Assembly (NCBI RefSeq): GCF_900116645.1 | Contig: NZ_FPBO01000019.1 | Location: 62,001 to 126,000, forward strand | Direction of reading: 5' to 3' | From: Pseudoduganella namucuonensis | GTDB taxonomy: Bacteria > Pseudomonadota > Gammaproteobacteria > Burkholderiales > Burkholderiaceae_D | DNA: 64,000 bases | Shown: piece by piece, positions 42,801 through 51,655 of the stretch | Layout of the letters: every line of letters starts with the position of its first letter | Position numbering within the stretch: the stretch's first letter is position 1 | Made by a program: the position numbers and the translations under genes | Notes under the pieces: model-generated | What the model saw: only the letters and a program-made list of their open reading frames with translations | Database searches by the model: none | Told to the model about the DNA's origin: nothing

Positions 42801-44920
42801 CGGTGGGCCGGGCGCGCGGCTACACGCTGGAGACCTGGCAGGCCAGCTTCCTGCAGGCGATCAGCCATGCCCACTGGTTCGAGCCGCTGGAGGACTGCGT
42901 GGCGCTGGCCCAGCGCACCCGCGAGGGCCTGCTGCAGGGCGGCGACTGGCAGGTGGCCTGCTATATCTACACCCCCATCATCGCCTGCCTGTTCGAATGC
43001 GCGCCGCAGCTCGAACGCGGCGCGGCCGAGATCGAGGCGGGCCTGGCGTTCGCCGCGCGCACCGGCAACGAGTTCAACACCGGCATCTTCCTGGCCCTGC
43101 GCCAGTTGCTGCGCGCGCTGCGCGGCGAGACGCGCGCGCCGGGCAGCCTGGCCGACGACGATTTCGACGAGGCGCGCCACCTGGAGCGGATCGCGCACAA
43201 TCCTCTGGCCCAGGCCACCTTCCACCACTGCCACGCGCTGGCCGCCGCCATGTTCGGCGACGCAGAGCGCCTGGAGCGGCACGCCGCCGCCGCGATGGCG
43301 CTGCTGCCCGTGATGCACAGCTTCTACATCGCGCCGCTGAGCTACCTGCTGCAGGCGCTGGCGCTGGCGCAGGCCATGCACGACGCCCCGCCGGCGGCCG
43401 GCGCCGGGCTGCTGGCGCGCTTCGACGCCTGCCGCGACTGGCTGGCGGCGCGCGCCGCCGACGCGCCGGCCAACTTCGGGCACATGCTGCGCTGGCTGGC
43501 CGCCGAACGCGCCTGGGCCGCCGGCGACACCTGGGCCGCGGCGGCCGCCTTCGACGCGGCGCTGGCCGCGGCCGAGACCTGCCGCCGGCCCTGGCACGCA
43601 GCCCTCATGACGGAGCGCGCCGGCCGCTTCCACGTCGAGCAGGGCCTGGAGCGCGCCGGCCGCCAGCTGCTGGCCGAGGCCCGCCAGCTGTACGGCGCCT
43701 GGGGCGCGGCCGGCAAGGTGCGCCAGATGGACCAGGCCTACGGCCTGCGGCGCGGCATCGCGCCCGGCGCCGGCGGCAAGGCAAGCCGTGCGGCCGCCAG
43801 CGGCGGTGGCGCCGGCGCCAGCACGAGTGGCGGCGGCAGCGGCGTCTCGGCCGACGCGATCGACCTGCTGGCGATCCTGCGCACCTCGCAGGCGCTCAGC
43901 TCGGAGACCAGCCTGGAACGGCTGTGCGGCCGGGTCATCGAGTTGATCGGTTCCATGACCGGCGCCACCGCCATCACGCTGGCGCTGTGGGACGAGGACG
44001 CGCGCCTGTGGCGCCTGCCCCCGGCGGACACCGGCGCGGCGCTCACGATAGAGGAAGCCGGCGCGCGCGGGCTGCTGCCGATATCGGCCTTCCGCTACGT
44101 CGAGCGCACCCGCGCGCCGCTGCTGGTGCCCGACGCCACGCGCGACGACCGCTTCGCGCGCGACCCCTACGTGGCCGGCCGCCAGCACTGCTCGCTGCTG
44201 GTCGCGCCCATCCTCAGCCACGGCAACGCGCGCGCCATGCTGCTGCTGGAGAACGGCTTGAGCCACGGCGCGTTCTCGGCCGGCCGGCTGGACGCGGTGA
44301 TGCTGGTGGCCGGCCAATTGGCCGTGTCGCTGGAGAACGCCCAGTTGTACGCCTCGCTGGAGCGCAAGGTGGCCGACCGCACCTTCGCGCTGGAGGAGAG
44401 CAACCAGCGCCTGGCGCTGCTGAGCATCACCGACCCGCTGACCGGGCTGGCCAACCGGCGCCGCTTCAACGAGGCGCTGGAGGCCGAGTGGCTGCGCGCG
44501 CTGCGCCCGCGCAGTCCGATCGGCGCGGTGATGGTCGACATCGACCAGTTCAAGCTGTACAACGATCATTACGGCCACCAGGCCGGCGACAACTGCCTGC
44601 GTCTGGTGGCCACCACCTTGGCGGCCGGCTTCAGGCAAGGCACCGACGTGGTGGCGCGCTACGGCGGGGAGGAATTCGCCGTGATCCTGCCGGGGACGGA
44701 CGCCGCCACCACCCGCCGGATCGCCGACCGCGCCCGCCTGGCCGTGGCGGCCCTGAACGAGCCGCACGCCAAGGCGGGGCACGGCATCGTCACCGTCAGC
44801 ATGGGCGTGGCGGCCATGGAGCCCTCCCTCGAGCTGCGGCCGGAGCGCCTGTTCAGCGCCGCCGACAGCGCGCTGTACCTGGCCAAGACGGGGGGGCGCA
44901 ACCGGGTCGAGGGCGGCTGA
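39866..44920 (+). CDS. Giant Ser/Thr kinase - AAA ATPase - GAF - GGDEF signalling protein
   Basis: Cytoplasmic sensor of 1684 residues. The kinase-like domain (about 25-285) has Lys47, catalytic HKDINPAN (135-142), DYD in place of DFG (156-158) and APEQTGR (184-190). An AAA/NB-ARC-like ATPase follows (Walker A GAPGVGKTA near 331; Walker B VMVLDDLQW near 453), then a long helical TPR-like region, a GAF domain (about 1332-1480), a short coiled coil and a diguanylate cyclase domain with GGEEF near 1600. The product-inhibition site (RxxD) reads QGTD, so feedback inhibition may be lost. The start is TTG with GAGGGGGG upstream. Probably makes c-di-GMP in response to an unknown cue. Confidence 0.9.
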   Translation: MDNDTGFQERTADQAQSGPDDAVLYHTERTLVWRRPAAGGGGGLVFKQPLGPDAETRLRHETRMLERLAAVEGVPRLASEASDEAMPGAIALRDAGGESLAAALAAGPLSLPALLDLAPRLARIVAAVHKAGVLHKDINPANIVLAGPDQLPLLIDYDLATTFAEELPAFTHHDEITGTLAYLAPEQTGRTGRPVDQRADLYALGATLYQAATGFPPFGDDDPLRLIHAHLALAPEPPVARAPHLPQALSDLILRLLEKEPDRRYQSAEGLLHDLARLAAGAPPFALGENDFPRRLAPPSRLAGRERETAELGAAFGRARDGGLRGILVAGAPGVGKTALINELRAIATVNQGWFVSGKFDQYQPGADPAGMQALRALGRLLLAEPEAALAAQRERMLAGLGPLAGLVTALLPEFAILLGEHAGACHADPAEGDAQLHLALLDVLRAVVTPERPLVMVLDDLQWAGQPSIRFLDLLLTDEALRGLLLVGAYRDAEVGPNHPLTAMLPRWERLGVAPTLLRLENLAPACVGELLAGMLRLPAAAAAGLARVLAPHTGGNPYDTVELVNALRREGVLALGAQGWTWDPEAIRHYVGPGGVLASLTSRIGALPAPSARLLEIMACLGGEVAPALLCAASGVAPAALEEQLAPALEDGLLQWDMDGAQRGGLRFRHDRVQQAAYERLEPDALCALHMALARRLAPPPGRESDHDLEREPGQESVRESVRDTGHRHTAAAQYLACLARLRAPDECGRVVGLFMEAAAHARQITAHTTAERYLAAALDLARRPGCPADDARRLALEQERHAVLYQLGRLDEADEAYRRIAATCADPLRLAESAGIQIGSLMHRNRERAALDLGFPLLRQLGMALPERGLAAELPRHLDTFYRWFRERDLAADLARPEVREPRLLARMRLARQLIPPALFVDPDALAWLVLEGQRSWAEHGPSPELMFRLAHAGILTMAVREDYRTGYITAQHLLAVGRARGYTLETWQASFLQAISHAHWFEPLEDCVALAQRTREGLLQGGDWQVACYIYTPIIACLFECAPQLERGAAEIEAGLAFAARTGNEFNTGIFLALRQLLRALRGETRAPGSLADDDFDEARHLERIAHNPLAQATFHHCHALAAAMFGDAERLERHAAAAMALLPVMHSFYIAPLSYLLQALALAQAMHDAPPAAGAGLLARFDACRDWLAARAADAPANFGHMLRWLAAERAWAAGDTWAAAAAFDAALAAAETCRRPWHAALMTERAGRFHVEQGLERAGRQLLAEARQLYGAWGAAGKVRQMDQAYGLRRGIAPGAGGKASRAAASGGGAGASTSGGGSGVSADAIDLLAILRTSQALSSETSLERLCGRVIELIGSMTGATAITLALWDEDARLWRLPPADTGAALTIEEAGARGLLPISAFRYVERTRAPLLVPDATRDDRFARDPYVAGRQHCSLLVAPILSHGNARAMLLLENGLSHGAFSAGRLDAVMLVAGQLAVSLENAQLYASLERKVADRTFALEESNQRLALLSITDPLTGLANRRRFNEALEAEWLRALRPRSPIGAVMVDIDQFKLYNDHYGHQAGDNCLRLVATTLAAGFRQGTDVVARYGGEEFAVILPGTDAATTRRIADRARLAVAALNEPHAKAGHGIVTVSMGVAAMEPSLELRPERLFSAADSALYLAKTGGRNRVEGG

Positions 44921-44938
44921 AGCGGGACCGGCGCTCGG

Positions 44939-46423
44939 TCAGACCGGCTGCGCCACGGGGCCTGGAGCATCCCTGTTCAGCCGCGAATTGCGCAAGCCAT
45001 AGGCGAAGTAGGCCGCGACCGCGACGGCCATCCACACGAAGAACACGTGGAAGGTGGCGCGCGACAGGTCCTTCATGATGAACAGGCAGGCCAGCACGCT
45101 CAGGCCGGGCACCAGCCAGGGGCCGAACGGCACGCGGAAGCCGTCCTGGCCCGCCCCTATGCCCTTGCGCCGCATCACCGGCACGGCGATCGCCACGACG
45201 ATGAAGGCGGTCAGCGTGCCCATGCTCACCATGTCCCAGAGGAAGGTGGCTTCGACCAGCCCCGCCGTCAGCCCGACGGCCAGGCACACGATGACGGTGT
45301 TGCCCACCGGGGCCTGGGTGCGCGGGTTAACGCGCCGGAAGGCCTTCGGTATCAGGCCGTCGCAGGAGATGGCGTACAGGATGCGGGTCTGGCCGTAGAT
45401 GGTCACCAGGGTCACCGAGAACACCGAGATCACGGCGCCGGCCGACAGCACCAGCGCGGGCCAGGCCTTGCCGGTGACGTTTTGCAGGATCACCGACAGC
45501 CCCGCCTCCTGGTGCGCGAACATGCGGGCCGGCTGCGCGCCCACGGCGGCCACCGCCACCAGCAGGTAGAACACGGTGACGATGACCAGCGCGGCCAGGA
45601 TGCCGACGGGGACGTTGCGCTTGGGGTTCCTCACCTCCTCGCCCGCCGTGGCCACGGTGTCCAGGCCGATGAAGGAGAAGAACACCGTGCCGGCGGCGGC
45701 CGTCACGCCGGCCATGCCGCCCATGCCCTTGCTGTCGTCCTGGTTGAAGAAGGGCGTGAAATTGGCCGCGTCGAAGCCGGAGAAGGCGACCGCGACGAAG
45801 AACAGGATGATGGCCAGCTTGATCAGCACCAGCACCGCGTTGGCGGTGGCCGACTCCTTCGTGCCGCGCAGCAGCAGGTGGCCGCACATGGCCACCAGCA
45901 GCATGGGTGGCAGGTTGATCGCGCCGGGATGGAATTCGATGCCGCCGGGTCCGGACGCGAACATGGGCGCGCGCAGCGACGGCGGGATGTGCCAGCCCAG
46001 CGCGTTGACCAGGAAGTTGTTCAGGTAGTCGGACCAGCCGATGGCCGTGGCGCTGGCCGCCAGGCCGTACTCCAGCAGCAGGCAGGCCGCCATGATGAAG
46101 GCGGCGAACTCGCCGAGCGTGGCGTAGGCGAAGGAGTAGGACGAGCCGGCGGCGGGAATGCGGAAGGACAGCTCGGCGTAGCACAGCGCCGTCAGCCCCG
46201 CCGTCAGCGCGGCGATCAGGAAGGACAGGATCACCGACGGCCCGGCCTTGGGCACCGCCTCCACCATGGTGAAGAAGATGCCGGTGCCGATGGTGGCGCC
46301 GACGCCTATCATCGTCAGGGGGAACAGGCCGAGCGTGCGTCCGAGACCTTGGCCCGGGGGCTCGGCGGCGCCGGTCGCGGGAACCGGCTTGGTACGGCAG
46401 AGTTGTTGGCGTAGCGACTGCAT
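44939..46423 (-). CDS. Amino-acid permease, APC superfamily
   Basis: Inner-membrane transporter of 494 residues with about 12-14 helices. The substrate motif in helix 1 is IGVGATIGTGIF, and later helices contain SSYSFAYATLGEFAAF, FFSFIGLDTVATAGEEVRNP and the glycine-rich RILYAISCDGLIPK loop, all typical of the cationic-amino-acid (CAT/YfnA) branch. AGGAAGG precedes the ATG. It follows the D-2-hydroxyglutarate dehydrogenase gene by 69 bp in the same direction. With HglS in the same operon, lysine or a related amino acid is a sensible substrate. Confidence 0.92.
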   Translation of the reverse strand: MQSLRQQLCRTKPVPATGAAEPPGQGLGRTLGLFPLTMIGVGATIGTGIFFTMVEAVPKAGPSVILSFLIAALTAGLTALCYAELSFRIPAAGSSYSFAYATLGEFAAFIMAACLLLEYGLAASATAIGWSDYLNNFLVNALGWHIPPSLRAPMFASGPGGIEFHPGAINLPPMLLVAMCGHLLLRGTKESATANAVLVLIKLAIILFFVAVAFSGFDAANFTPFFNQDDSKGMGGMAGVTAAAGTVFFSFIGLDTVATAGEEVRNPKRNVPVGILAALVIVTVFYLLVAVAAVGAQPARMFAHQEAGLSVILQNVTGKAWPALVLSAGAVISVFSVTLVTIYGQTRILYAISCDGLIPKAFRRVNPRTQAPVGNTVIVCLAVGLTAGLVEATFLWDMVSMGTLTAFIVVAIAVPVMRRKGIGAGQDGFRVPFGPWLVPGLSVLACLFIMKDLSRATFHVFFVWMAVAVAAYFAYGLRNSRLNRDAPGPVAQPV

Positions 46424-46492
46424 GTTGAACCTTCCTGACTCGAAAACACGCGCGGCCGGCCGGCCGCACGCCTGCTGCCCTGCCCTGCCGTC

Positions 46493-47965
46493 TCAGTCGA
46501 AGCGCACGTTGCGGCAGCGCAGCGCCGGCATCATCAGTTGTTGCAGTTCGCCCGCCAGCCGGCGCACCGGCGCCGGCGTGTAGCGCTGGTAGTAGGCCTG
46601 GTTGTACGGGCCTATCCCGTGCTCGGCGCTGAAACTGCCCTGGAAGCGGCGCACCACCGCGTCCAGCAGCGTGGTGCGCAGTTCGGCCACGGCCTCGTCG
46701 TCCAGCGCCAGCGGGCCGGATTTCGGCGCCACCAGGTTGTAGTGCAGGCCGCCGTCGGCCACGTGGCCGAAGTCGCAGATGCGCACGCCGGGATGGGACG
46801 CGGACAGCCATTCCTCCCCCCAGGCACGGAACGGCGCCCATTCCTTGCGCGGCAGCGCGATGTCGAAGGCGATCACGCGGCCCTCATGGCGCAGCGCCTC
46901 GCTGATGCCGTGGCGCAGGCTCCACAGCATGTCCTCGTCGCCGAACAGCGCGTCGGCGACGATGCCGTGCTCCATCATCTCGCCCAGCGCGTCCTGCAGC
47001 ACCGCCTCCAGCGCCAGGCGCCTGGCCGGCAGCGCAGTGCCCAGCTCCACCAGCAGCGCGTAAGGCGGCACCTCGCCGTCCGGGAAGGGGTTGCGCACGG
47101 CGGGCACGTTGCTGAACACGGCCCGCATCGCCGCTTGCGACATGCCCTCGACGGAGGCGATGAATTCCGGCAGTTCGCGCTCCAGCGCGGCCAGCAGCGG
47201 CATCACGGCCTCGCTCGACGCCGGCACCACCAGCGCCGTGGCGCGCTGCGCGGCCAGCGGATGCAGGCGCACGGTGGCGCCCAGCACCACGCCGAAGGCG
47301 CCGCCGGTGCCGCACAGCAGGTGCTTGAAGTCCACGCCGGTGTTGTTCTTGCGCAGCGGGCTGCCGAAGCCGATCACGCCGTCGGCGCCGGGCAGCCAGG
47401 CGTCCACCGCGCACAGGTTGGCGCGCACGTCGCCGTACTTGATCAGCCGCGCGCCGCCGGTGTTGGAGGCGATCATGCCGCCGATGCTGGGGTCGGCCGA
47501 CAGGTCGATGGGGAAGTACAGGCCGTGGACGGCCGCCGCGTCGTTCAACTCGGACAGGCGCACGCCGGCGCCCACGGTGGCGGTGCGCTCGGCGGCGTCG
47601 ATGACGATGGCGCCCTTCAGGCGGTCCAGGCTGAACACGAATTGCTGGCCGCTGGCGTCGGGCGTGGCCGCCGCCACCAGGCCGGTGTTCGCGCCCTGCG
47701 GCACGAAGGGCGCGCCGTTCGCGTGCAGCAGCGCCAGAACGGCCACCGCCTGCTCCGCCGTGGCCGGACGCAGCACGGCGGCGGCCTGGCCCTGGCCGTA
47801 GCGCGCGCCCTGCGCGTACGGCGCGCAGTCGGCGCTGGCGGTCAGCATGCCGGCGGCGCCCAGAATGCCGGCCAGCTGCGCCAGCAGGTCGGCCGCCGGC
47901 AGCGCGCGCGCCTCGGCCACGGCCATCGCGGGCGCCGGCCGGCGCGCGGCGGTTTGCGCGCTCAC
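46493..47965 (-). CDS. FAD-linked D-2-hydroxyacid dehydrogenase, probably D-2-hydroxyglutarate dehydrogenase
   Basis: Flavoprotein of 490 residues of the FAD_binding_4/GlcD-like group. The FAD-binding part has FVPQGANTGLVAAATP and SIGGMIASNTGG; the C-terminal cap contains HYNLVAPKSG, with His as a likely metal or substrate ligand, and the SAEHGIG motif. The GTG at 47965 overlaps the stop of the HglS gene (GTGA) with AAGG upstream, so translation is coupled. HglS makes D-2-hydroxyglutarate, which this enzyme would oxidise to 2-oxoglutarate, handing electrons to the quinone pool or ETF. That pairing makes the D-2-hydroxyglutarate assignment better than lactate or glycolate. Confidence 0.85.
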   Translation of the reverse strand: MSAQTAARRPAPAMAVAEARALPAADLLAQLAGILGAAGMLTASADCAPYAQGARYGQGQAAAVLRPATAEQAVAVLALLHANGAPFVPQGANTGLVAAATPDASGQQFVFSLDRLKGAIVIDAAERTATVGAGVRLSELNDAAAVHGLYFPIDLSADPSIGGMIASNTGGARLIKYGDVRANLCAVDAWLPGADGVIGFGSPLRKNNTGVDFKHLLCGTGGAFGVVLGATVRLHPLAAQRATALVVPASSEAVMPLLAALERELPEFIASVEGMSQAAMRAVFSNVPAVRNPFPDGEVPPYALLVELGTALPARRLALEAVLQDALGEMMEHGIVADALFGDEDMLWSLRHGISEALRHEGRVIAFDIALPRKEWAPFRAWGEEWLSASHPGVRICDFGHVADGGLHYNLVAPKSGPLALDDEAVAELRTTLLDAVVRRFQGSFSAEHGIGPYNQAYYQRYTPAPVRRLAGELQQLMMPALRCRNVRFD

Positions 47966-49005
47966 GCGGCGGCCTTCAAACCGTCGATCGAAGTCATTTT
48001 GAAGATGGCGGTGGCGTTGCCGCTGTCGAAGCCCAGGTCCAGCGCCATCTCGCCCTCGTCGTTGCGCACGCGGTCGCGCGAGATGAACTCGTAGAACGAG
48101 CCGGGCACGCGGCGCACCACGCAGCCTTCCGGGGTGCGGAACACGCGCTCCACCTGGGCCGCGCGGTAAGCGGTCTGGCGCATGGTGCCACGCGTGGCCT
48201 CCTCGATGTGGGGCTTGATGGACCGGCCCAGCCGCTGCTGCTCGGCCGCCAGCGCGTGCAGGTCCGGCACGCGGTCCGTCACGTGGTTGAAGGCGTTGCC
48301 CTCGGTGGCGATCCAAGCCATCTCCTGCGACTCCTCCAGCAACAGCTCGTAGTCGGCCAGCGCCGGCACGGCGTGCTGGCGGCCGAAGCAGCGCAGCAGC
48401 GATCGCAGCAGGGCCACGGCCTGGTTCAGCGGCAGGCCGCGCCGGGCCGCCAGTTCGTCCAGCAGCGCGATGTCGGAGGCGTCCAGCGGATCGGCCGAGC
48501 TGGCGACCACGCGGCCGACGGCGGCCTGGAACCCGGGCGAGAAGCGCTCCACTTCCAGTTCGCTGACGAAGAACTGGGGAATGTCCTCCGGCAGGTCGGC
48601 GTGCATATAGGCGCGGCCCATCATCTTCAGGCGCGGCAGCGGATAGCTTTCGTTCAGGTGGTAGCCCAGCGGCTTCAGGAAGCGGACGATGGCCGCCTCG
48701 CCGCACGGCAGCTGGCCGTTGCGGGCGATCTTCACGGTGCGCACGGCGCCGTGGTCGAAGAACACGCGGCGCCCGCTGGCCACCGCGTCCTCGGTGTAGG
48801 CCATGCCCTCGGGGACGCGCTCCAGCAGTTCGCGGAACAGCAGCACGTTCATCGCGTAGGCGATTTCGGCGCGGGTGACCGACAGCGTGGCGTCGCCGTT
48901 GCCCGGCGAGCAGCGGAATTCGGCCGGCACGTGCATCAAACGGGTCATGCGCGCGGTGGCGGCGGCGCCGATGCAGGAGGTGAGCAGGTAGTCGAGAGTG
49001 GTCAT
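47962..49005 (-). CDS. hglS: 2-oxoadipate dioxygenase/decarboxylase (HglS, DUF1338 family)
   Basis: Fe(II)-dependent enzyme of 347 residues in the DUF1338 family. It converts 2-oxoadipate to D-2-hydroxyglutarate in lysine breakdown. Characteristic segments are ERVPEGMAYTEDAV, VFFDHGAVRTV (metal His), GNAFNHVTDRV (second His) and GSFYEFISRDR (metal Glu). It is shorter than the E. coli YdcJ form (about 450), matching a compact branch. The ATG at 49005 lacks a clear ribosome site, so the start is less sure. The D-2-hydroxyglutarate dehydrogenase overlaps it downstream, and a LysR gene is divergent. Confidence 0.88.
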   Translation of the reverse strand: MTTLDYLLTSCIGAAATARMTRLMHVPAEFRCSPGNGDATLSVTRAEIAYAMNVLLFRELLERVPEGMAYTEDAVASGRRVFFDHGAVRTVKIARNGQLPCGEAAIVRFLKPLGYHLNESYPLPRLKMMGRAYMHADLPEDIPQFFVSELEVERFSPGFQAAVGRVVASSADPLDASDIALLDELAARRGLPLNQAVALLRSLLRCFGRQHAVPALADYELLLEESQEMAWIATEGNAFNHVTDRVPDLHALAAEQQRLGRSIKPHIEEATRGTMRQTAYRAAQVERVFRTPEGCVVRRVPGSFYEFISRDRVRNDEGEMALDLGFDSGNATAIFKMTSIDGLKAAA

Positions 49006-49135
49006 GGAGGGCGTGGTGGTGTTTGAATTGCACCGATTATTGGTTAGCGTGCCGAATCGCGACAAGCGAAATGATTTCGACCCGCCATTCCATTTGCGAA
49101 TACCCTTTTCCCGCGGGATGCCGGACAATACCGGG

Positions 49136-50032
49136 ATGAGACGCAATCTACCCTCCCTGCCCGCCCTGCACGCCTTTGAAATGGTGTACAAATTACAAAG
49201 CATCAGCGCCGCCGCCAACGCGCTGGCGCTGACGCAGAGCGCCGTCAGCAAGAAGATCCAGGCGCTGGAATCGTATTTCGACCAGCCGCTGTTCGAGCGC
49301 CGCGCCAACGGCCTGGCGCCCACCGCCGCCGCCGAACTGCTGTGGGCCCGGCTGCCGCACGCGCTGGACGAGCTGGAAGGGGTGATGCAGGAGGTGCTGT
49401 CGTCGCGCGACGGCGGCGGCGTGATCAACCTGGCGGTGTTCCCCACCTTCGCCACCAAGTGGCTGGTGCCGCGCCTGCCGCTGCTGCAGGAGGCGCATCC
49501 CGGGCTGACGGTGAACCTGAAGATCCAGCTGGGACGCGTGGATTTCGGCGGCACGGGGCTGGACGCCGGCATCGTCTTCGGCCGCCCGGGCTGGCCGCAA
49601 TGCGAGCACCACCGGCTGTTCGGCGAGACGCTGGTGCCGGTGTGCAGCCCCGGCTTCATCGCCCGCCACGGGCGCCCGACGTCGATGGCGCGACTGGCCG
49701 ATTTCACGCTGCTGAACCAGACCTCGCGCCCGGACAGCTGGCCGAACTGGTTCGAGGCCCACGGCCTGGCCGCGCCGCCCAAGGAAAAGATACTGGATTT
49801 CGAACTGTTCTCGATGGCGGTGGAGGCGGCCAAGGCGGGCCTGGGCATCGGCCTGCTGCCCGCCATGTTCGTGGCCGACGAGATCCAGCGGCAGGCGCTG
49901 GTGGAGCTGTTCGAGCCGCACCAGCAGTCCGATAGCGCCTACTACCTGATCTACCCCAAGCGCAAGGCGCCGCTCCAGGGCCTGATCTCCTTCCGGCGCT
50001 GGATGCTGGAGCAGAACGCGAACCAGCGCTAA
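49136..50032 (+). CDS. LysR-family transcriptional regulator
   Basis: Regulator of 298 residues. The N-terminal helix-turn-helix is clear (SISAAANALALTQSAVSKKIQALESYF), followed by the GcvA-like effector domain (FPTFATKWLVPRL, DAGIVFGRPG, AAKAGLGIGLLPAMF). ATG 49136 (MRRNLPSLPALHAFE) fits the family; ATG 49118 is an alternative. It is divergent from hglS across 130 bp and so probably activates the lysine-catabolism operon in response to an intermediate such as 2-oxoadipate. Its last codons overlap the stop of the convergent GMC oxidoreductase gene by 3 bp. Confidence 0.92.
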   Translation: MRRNLPSLPALHAFEMVYKLQSISAAANALALTQSAVSKKIQALESYFDQPLFERRANGLAPTAAAELLWARLPHALDELEGVMQEVLSSRDGGGVINLAVFPTFATKWLVPRLPLLQEAHPGLTVNLKIQLGRVDFGGTGLDAGIVFGRPGWPQCEHHRLFGETLVPVCSPGFIARHGRPTSMARLADFTLLNQTSRPDSWPNWFEAHGLAAPPKEKILDFELFSMAVEAAKAGLGIGLLPAMFVADEIQRQALVELFEPHQQSDSAYYLIYPKRKAPLQGLISFRRWMLEQNANQR

Positions 50033-51654
50033 GGGCACCCCTCCAATCCAGACCGGAATGCGCCTGGAGACTCTGGAACCCGCTCCATGGCGTACTCGGC
50101 CAGCGCGGTGATCGTCAGCGCCGGATTGACACCGGGGTTGGCCGGCATCGCCGCGCCGTCGCAGACCAGCATGTTCCGGTAGCCGAACACTTGCAGATGC
50201 CGGTCCACGACGCCGCTCGCGGCGTCGGCGCCGATGACGGCGCCGCCCAGCACATGGGCGGTGGTCGGAATGTCGGCCAGCGCCTCCAGCACATTGCTTT
50301 GGGCGATGCCGCCGGTGCGCCGGGCCAGCCACTGCGCGGCCTCGTTCGCCACGCCGATGTAGGTCGGGTTGGGCTTGTCGCCATTCTGCTCGGTGACGAG
50401 GCGGTAGCCGCGCCCGAGACCGCGCTTCCTGGGGCGCAGCGCGATCGCGTTGTCCAGCGTCTGCATCACCAGCAGCGTCACCATGCGCCGGCTCCAGCCC
50501 ACCGGCCACACGGTCTTGAGCCATTGCAGCGGATGCGAGGCGATGCGGGCCAGCCATTTCAAGGGCCGCGTCAGGCGGCCGCCATCGCCAACCAATACCG
50601 TGTACATCAGCCCCATGGCGTCGGCGTGGCGGCCGTAGGTGAGGAACTCGATATGGGTATGCTGGTCGACGTGCACGCTGCTGCTGGCGGTGACATCGTT
50701 CCAGGTCTTGAGGTCCTCGGGCAGGCGCACATTCAGCACCGATTCGCTGTTGGTGCGCACCAGTTCACCGAGACGGCCGCTCACCCGGGGCAATGAGCCG
50801 CCGAGCTTGCAGTTGGCCAGCAATTCGTTGGTGCCCAGCGCCCCGCCCGCGAACACAACACCGCGCGCGGTATGGGTCTGGCGGTCCCCGGCGAACCAGG
50901 CGCCGGGGCGCCGCGTGGTCACCAGGTAGCCGTCGCCGCCGTCGGCGGCGCCGAGCGGACTGACATCGACCACCTCGCGCTCGGCCATGATGCGCACCCC
51001 GCGCTTCTCCGCGAACCACAGGTAGTTCTTCAGCAGCGAGTTCACGGCGCCGGTGCGGCAGCCCACCATGCAGGCGCCGCACCGTGTGCACCCGGTGCGG
51101 TCGGGGCCCTCGCCGCCGAAATACGGATCCTTGACCGTCTTGCCCGGCTCGCCGAAGAACACCCCGGTCGGAGAACGGGTGAACCGGTCTTCGCCGCCGA
51201 AATGCCGCGCCATCTCGCGCGCCAGCCGCTGATTGCTCGAGTCGAATGGCACGGTGTTCACGCCCAGCATGCGCTCGGCCGTGTCGTAATGCGGCCGCAA
51301 CAGGGCGTCCCAGTCGCCAAGTCCGCGCCACTGCGGGTTGGCGAAAAACTCCGGACGGGCCCGGTACAGCACGCCGCCGTAGACCGTGCTGCCGCCGCCG
51401 ACGCCCGACTGGCTGGGGAAGAACACATGCCGAAACACTTTCATGCGCATGACACCCCTCAAGCCAATGGCGGGCGCCCACAGGAAGCGGCTTAGCTGCC
51501 AGGCCGACCCGGGCAGATCCTCGTCGCGGAAGCGCCGGCCGCGTTCCAGCACGCCCACGCGATAGCCTTTTTGCGCCAGGCGCAGCGCCGAGACGCTGCC
51601 GCCGAAGCCGGAGCCGATCACCAGCCAGTCGAAGTCGAAAGCGGTCGCGCCCAT
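50029..51654 (-). CDS. GMC-family FAD oxidoreductase (cholesterol-oxidase-like)
   Basis: Flavoprotein of 541 residues. The N-terminal FAD motif is VIGSGFGGSVSALRLAQKG with the ERG acidic end, followed by GVGGGSTVYGG. A Cys-rich segment CTRCGACMVGC follows, unusual for simple alcohol oxidases but frequent in the cholesterol-oxidase-like branch. The C-terminal motif PTTAHVLGGAVIG and NPGVNPALTITALAEYA hold the active-site His and the second FAD contact. It is the last gene of the TetR-controlled lipid-type operon and starts 1 bp past the OmpW gene stop. Oxidation of a hydrophobic alcohol or sterol is likely. Confidence 0.92.
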   Translation of the reverse strand: MGATAFDFDWLVIGSGFGGSVSALRLAQKGYRVGVLERGRRFRDEDLPGSAWQLSRFLWAPAIGLRGVMRMKVFRHVFFPSQSGVGGGSTVYGGVLYRARPEFFANPQWRGLGDWDALLRPHYDTAERMLGVNTVPFDSSNQRLAREMARHFGGEDRFTRSPTGVFFGEPGKTVKDPYFGGEGPDRTGCTRCGACMVGCRTGAVNSLLKNYLWFAEKRGVRIMAEREVVDVSPLGAADGGDGYLVTTRRPGAWFAGDRQTHTARGVVFAGGALGTNELLANCKLGGSLPRVSGRLGELVRTNSESVLNVRLPEDLKTWNDVTASSSVHVDQHTHIEFLTYGRHADAMGLMYTVLVGDGGRLTRPLKWLARIASHPLQWLKTVWPVGWSRRMVTLLVMQTLDNAIALRPRKRGLGRGYRLVTEQNGDKPNPTYIGVANEAAQWLARRTGGIAQSNVLEALADIPTTAHVLGGAVIGADAASGVVDRHLQVFGYRNMLVCDGAAMPANPGVNPALTITALAEYAMERVPESPGAFRSGLEGCP

Positions 51655-51655
51655 G

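Noticed and set aside
42032..45078. Two frames of more than 900 residues overlapping the kinase-GGDEF gene
   Set aside because: Both are Arg/Ala/Gly/His-rich shadows of the 1684-residue gene, which has ordered domains along its whole length.
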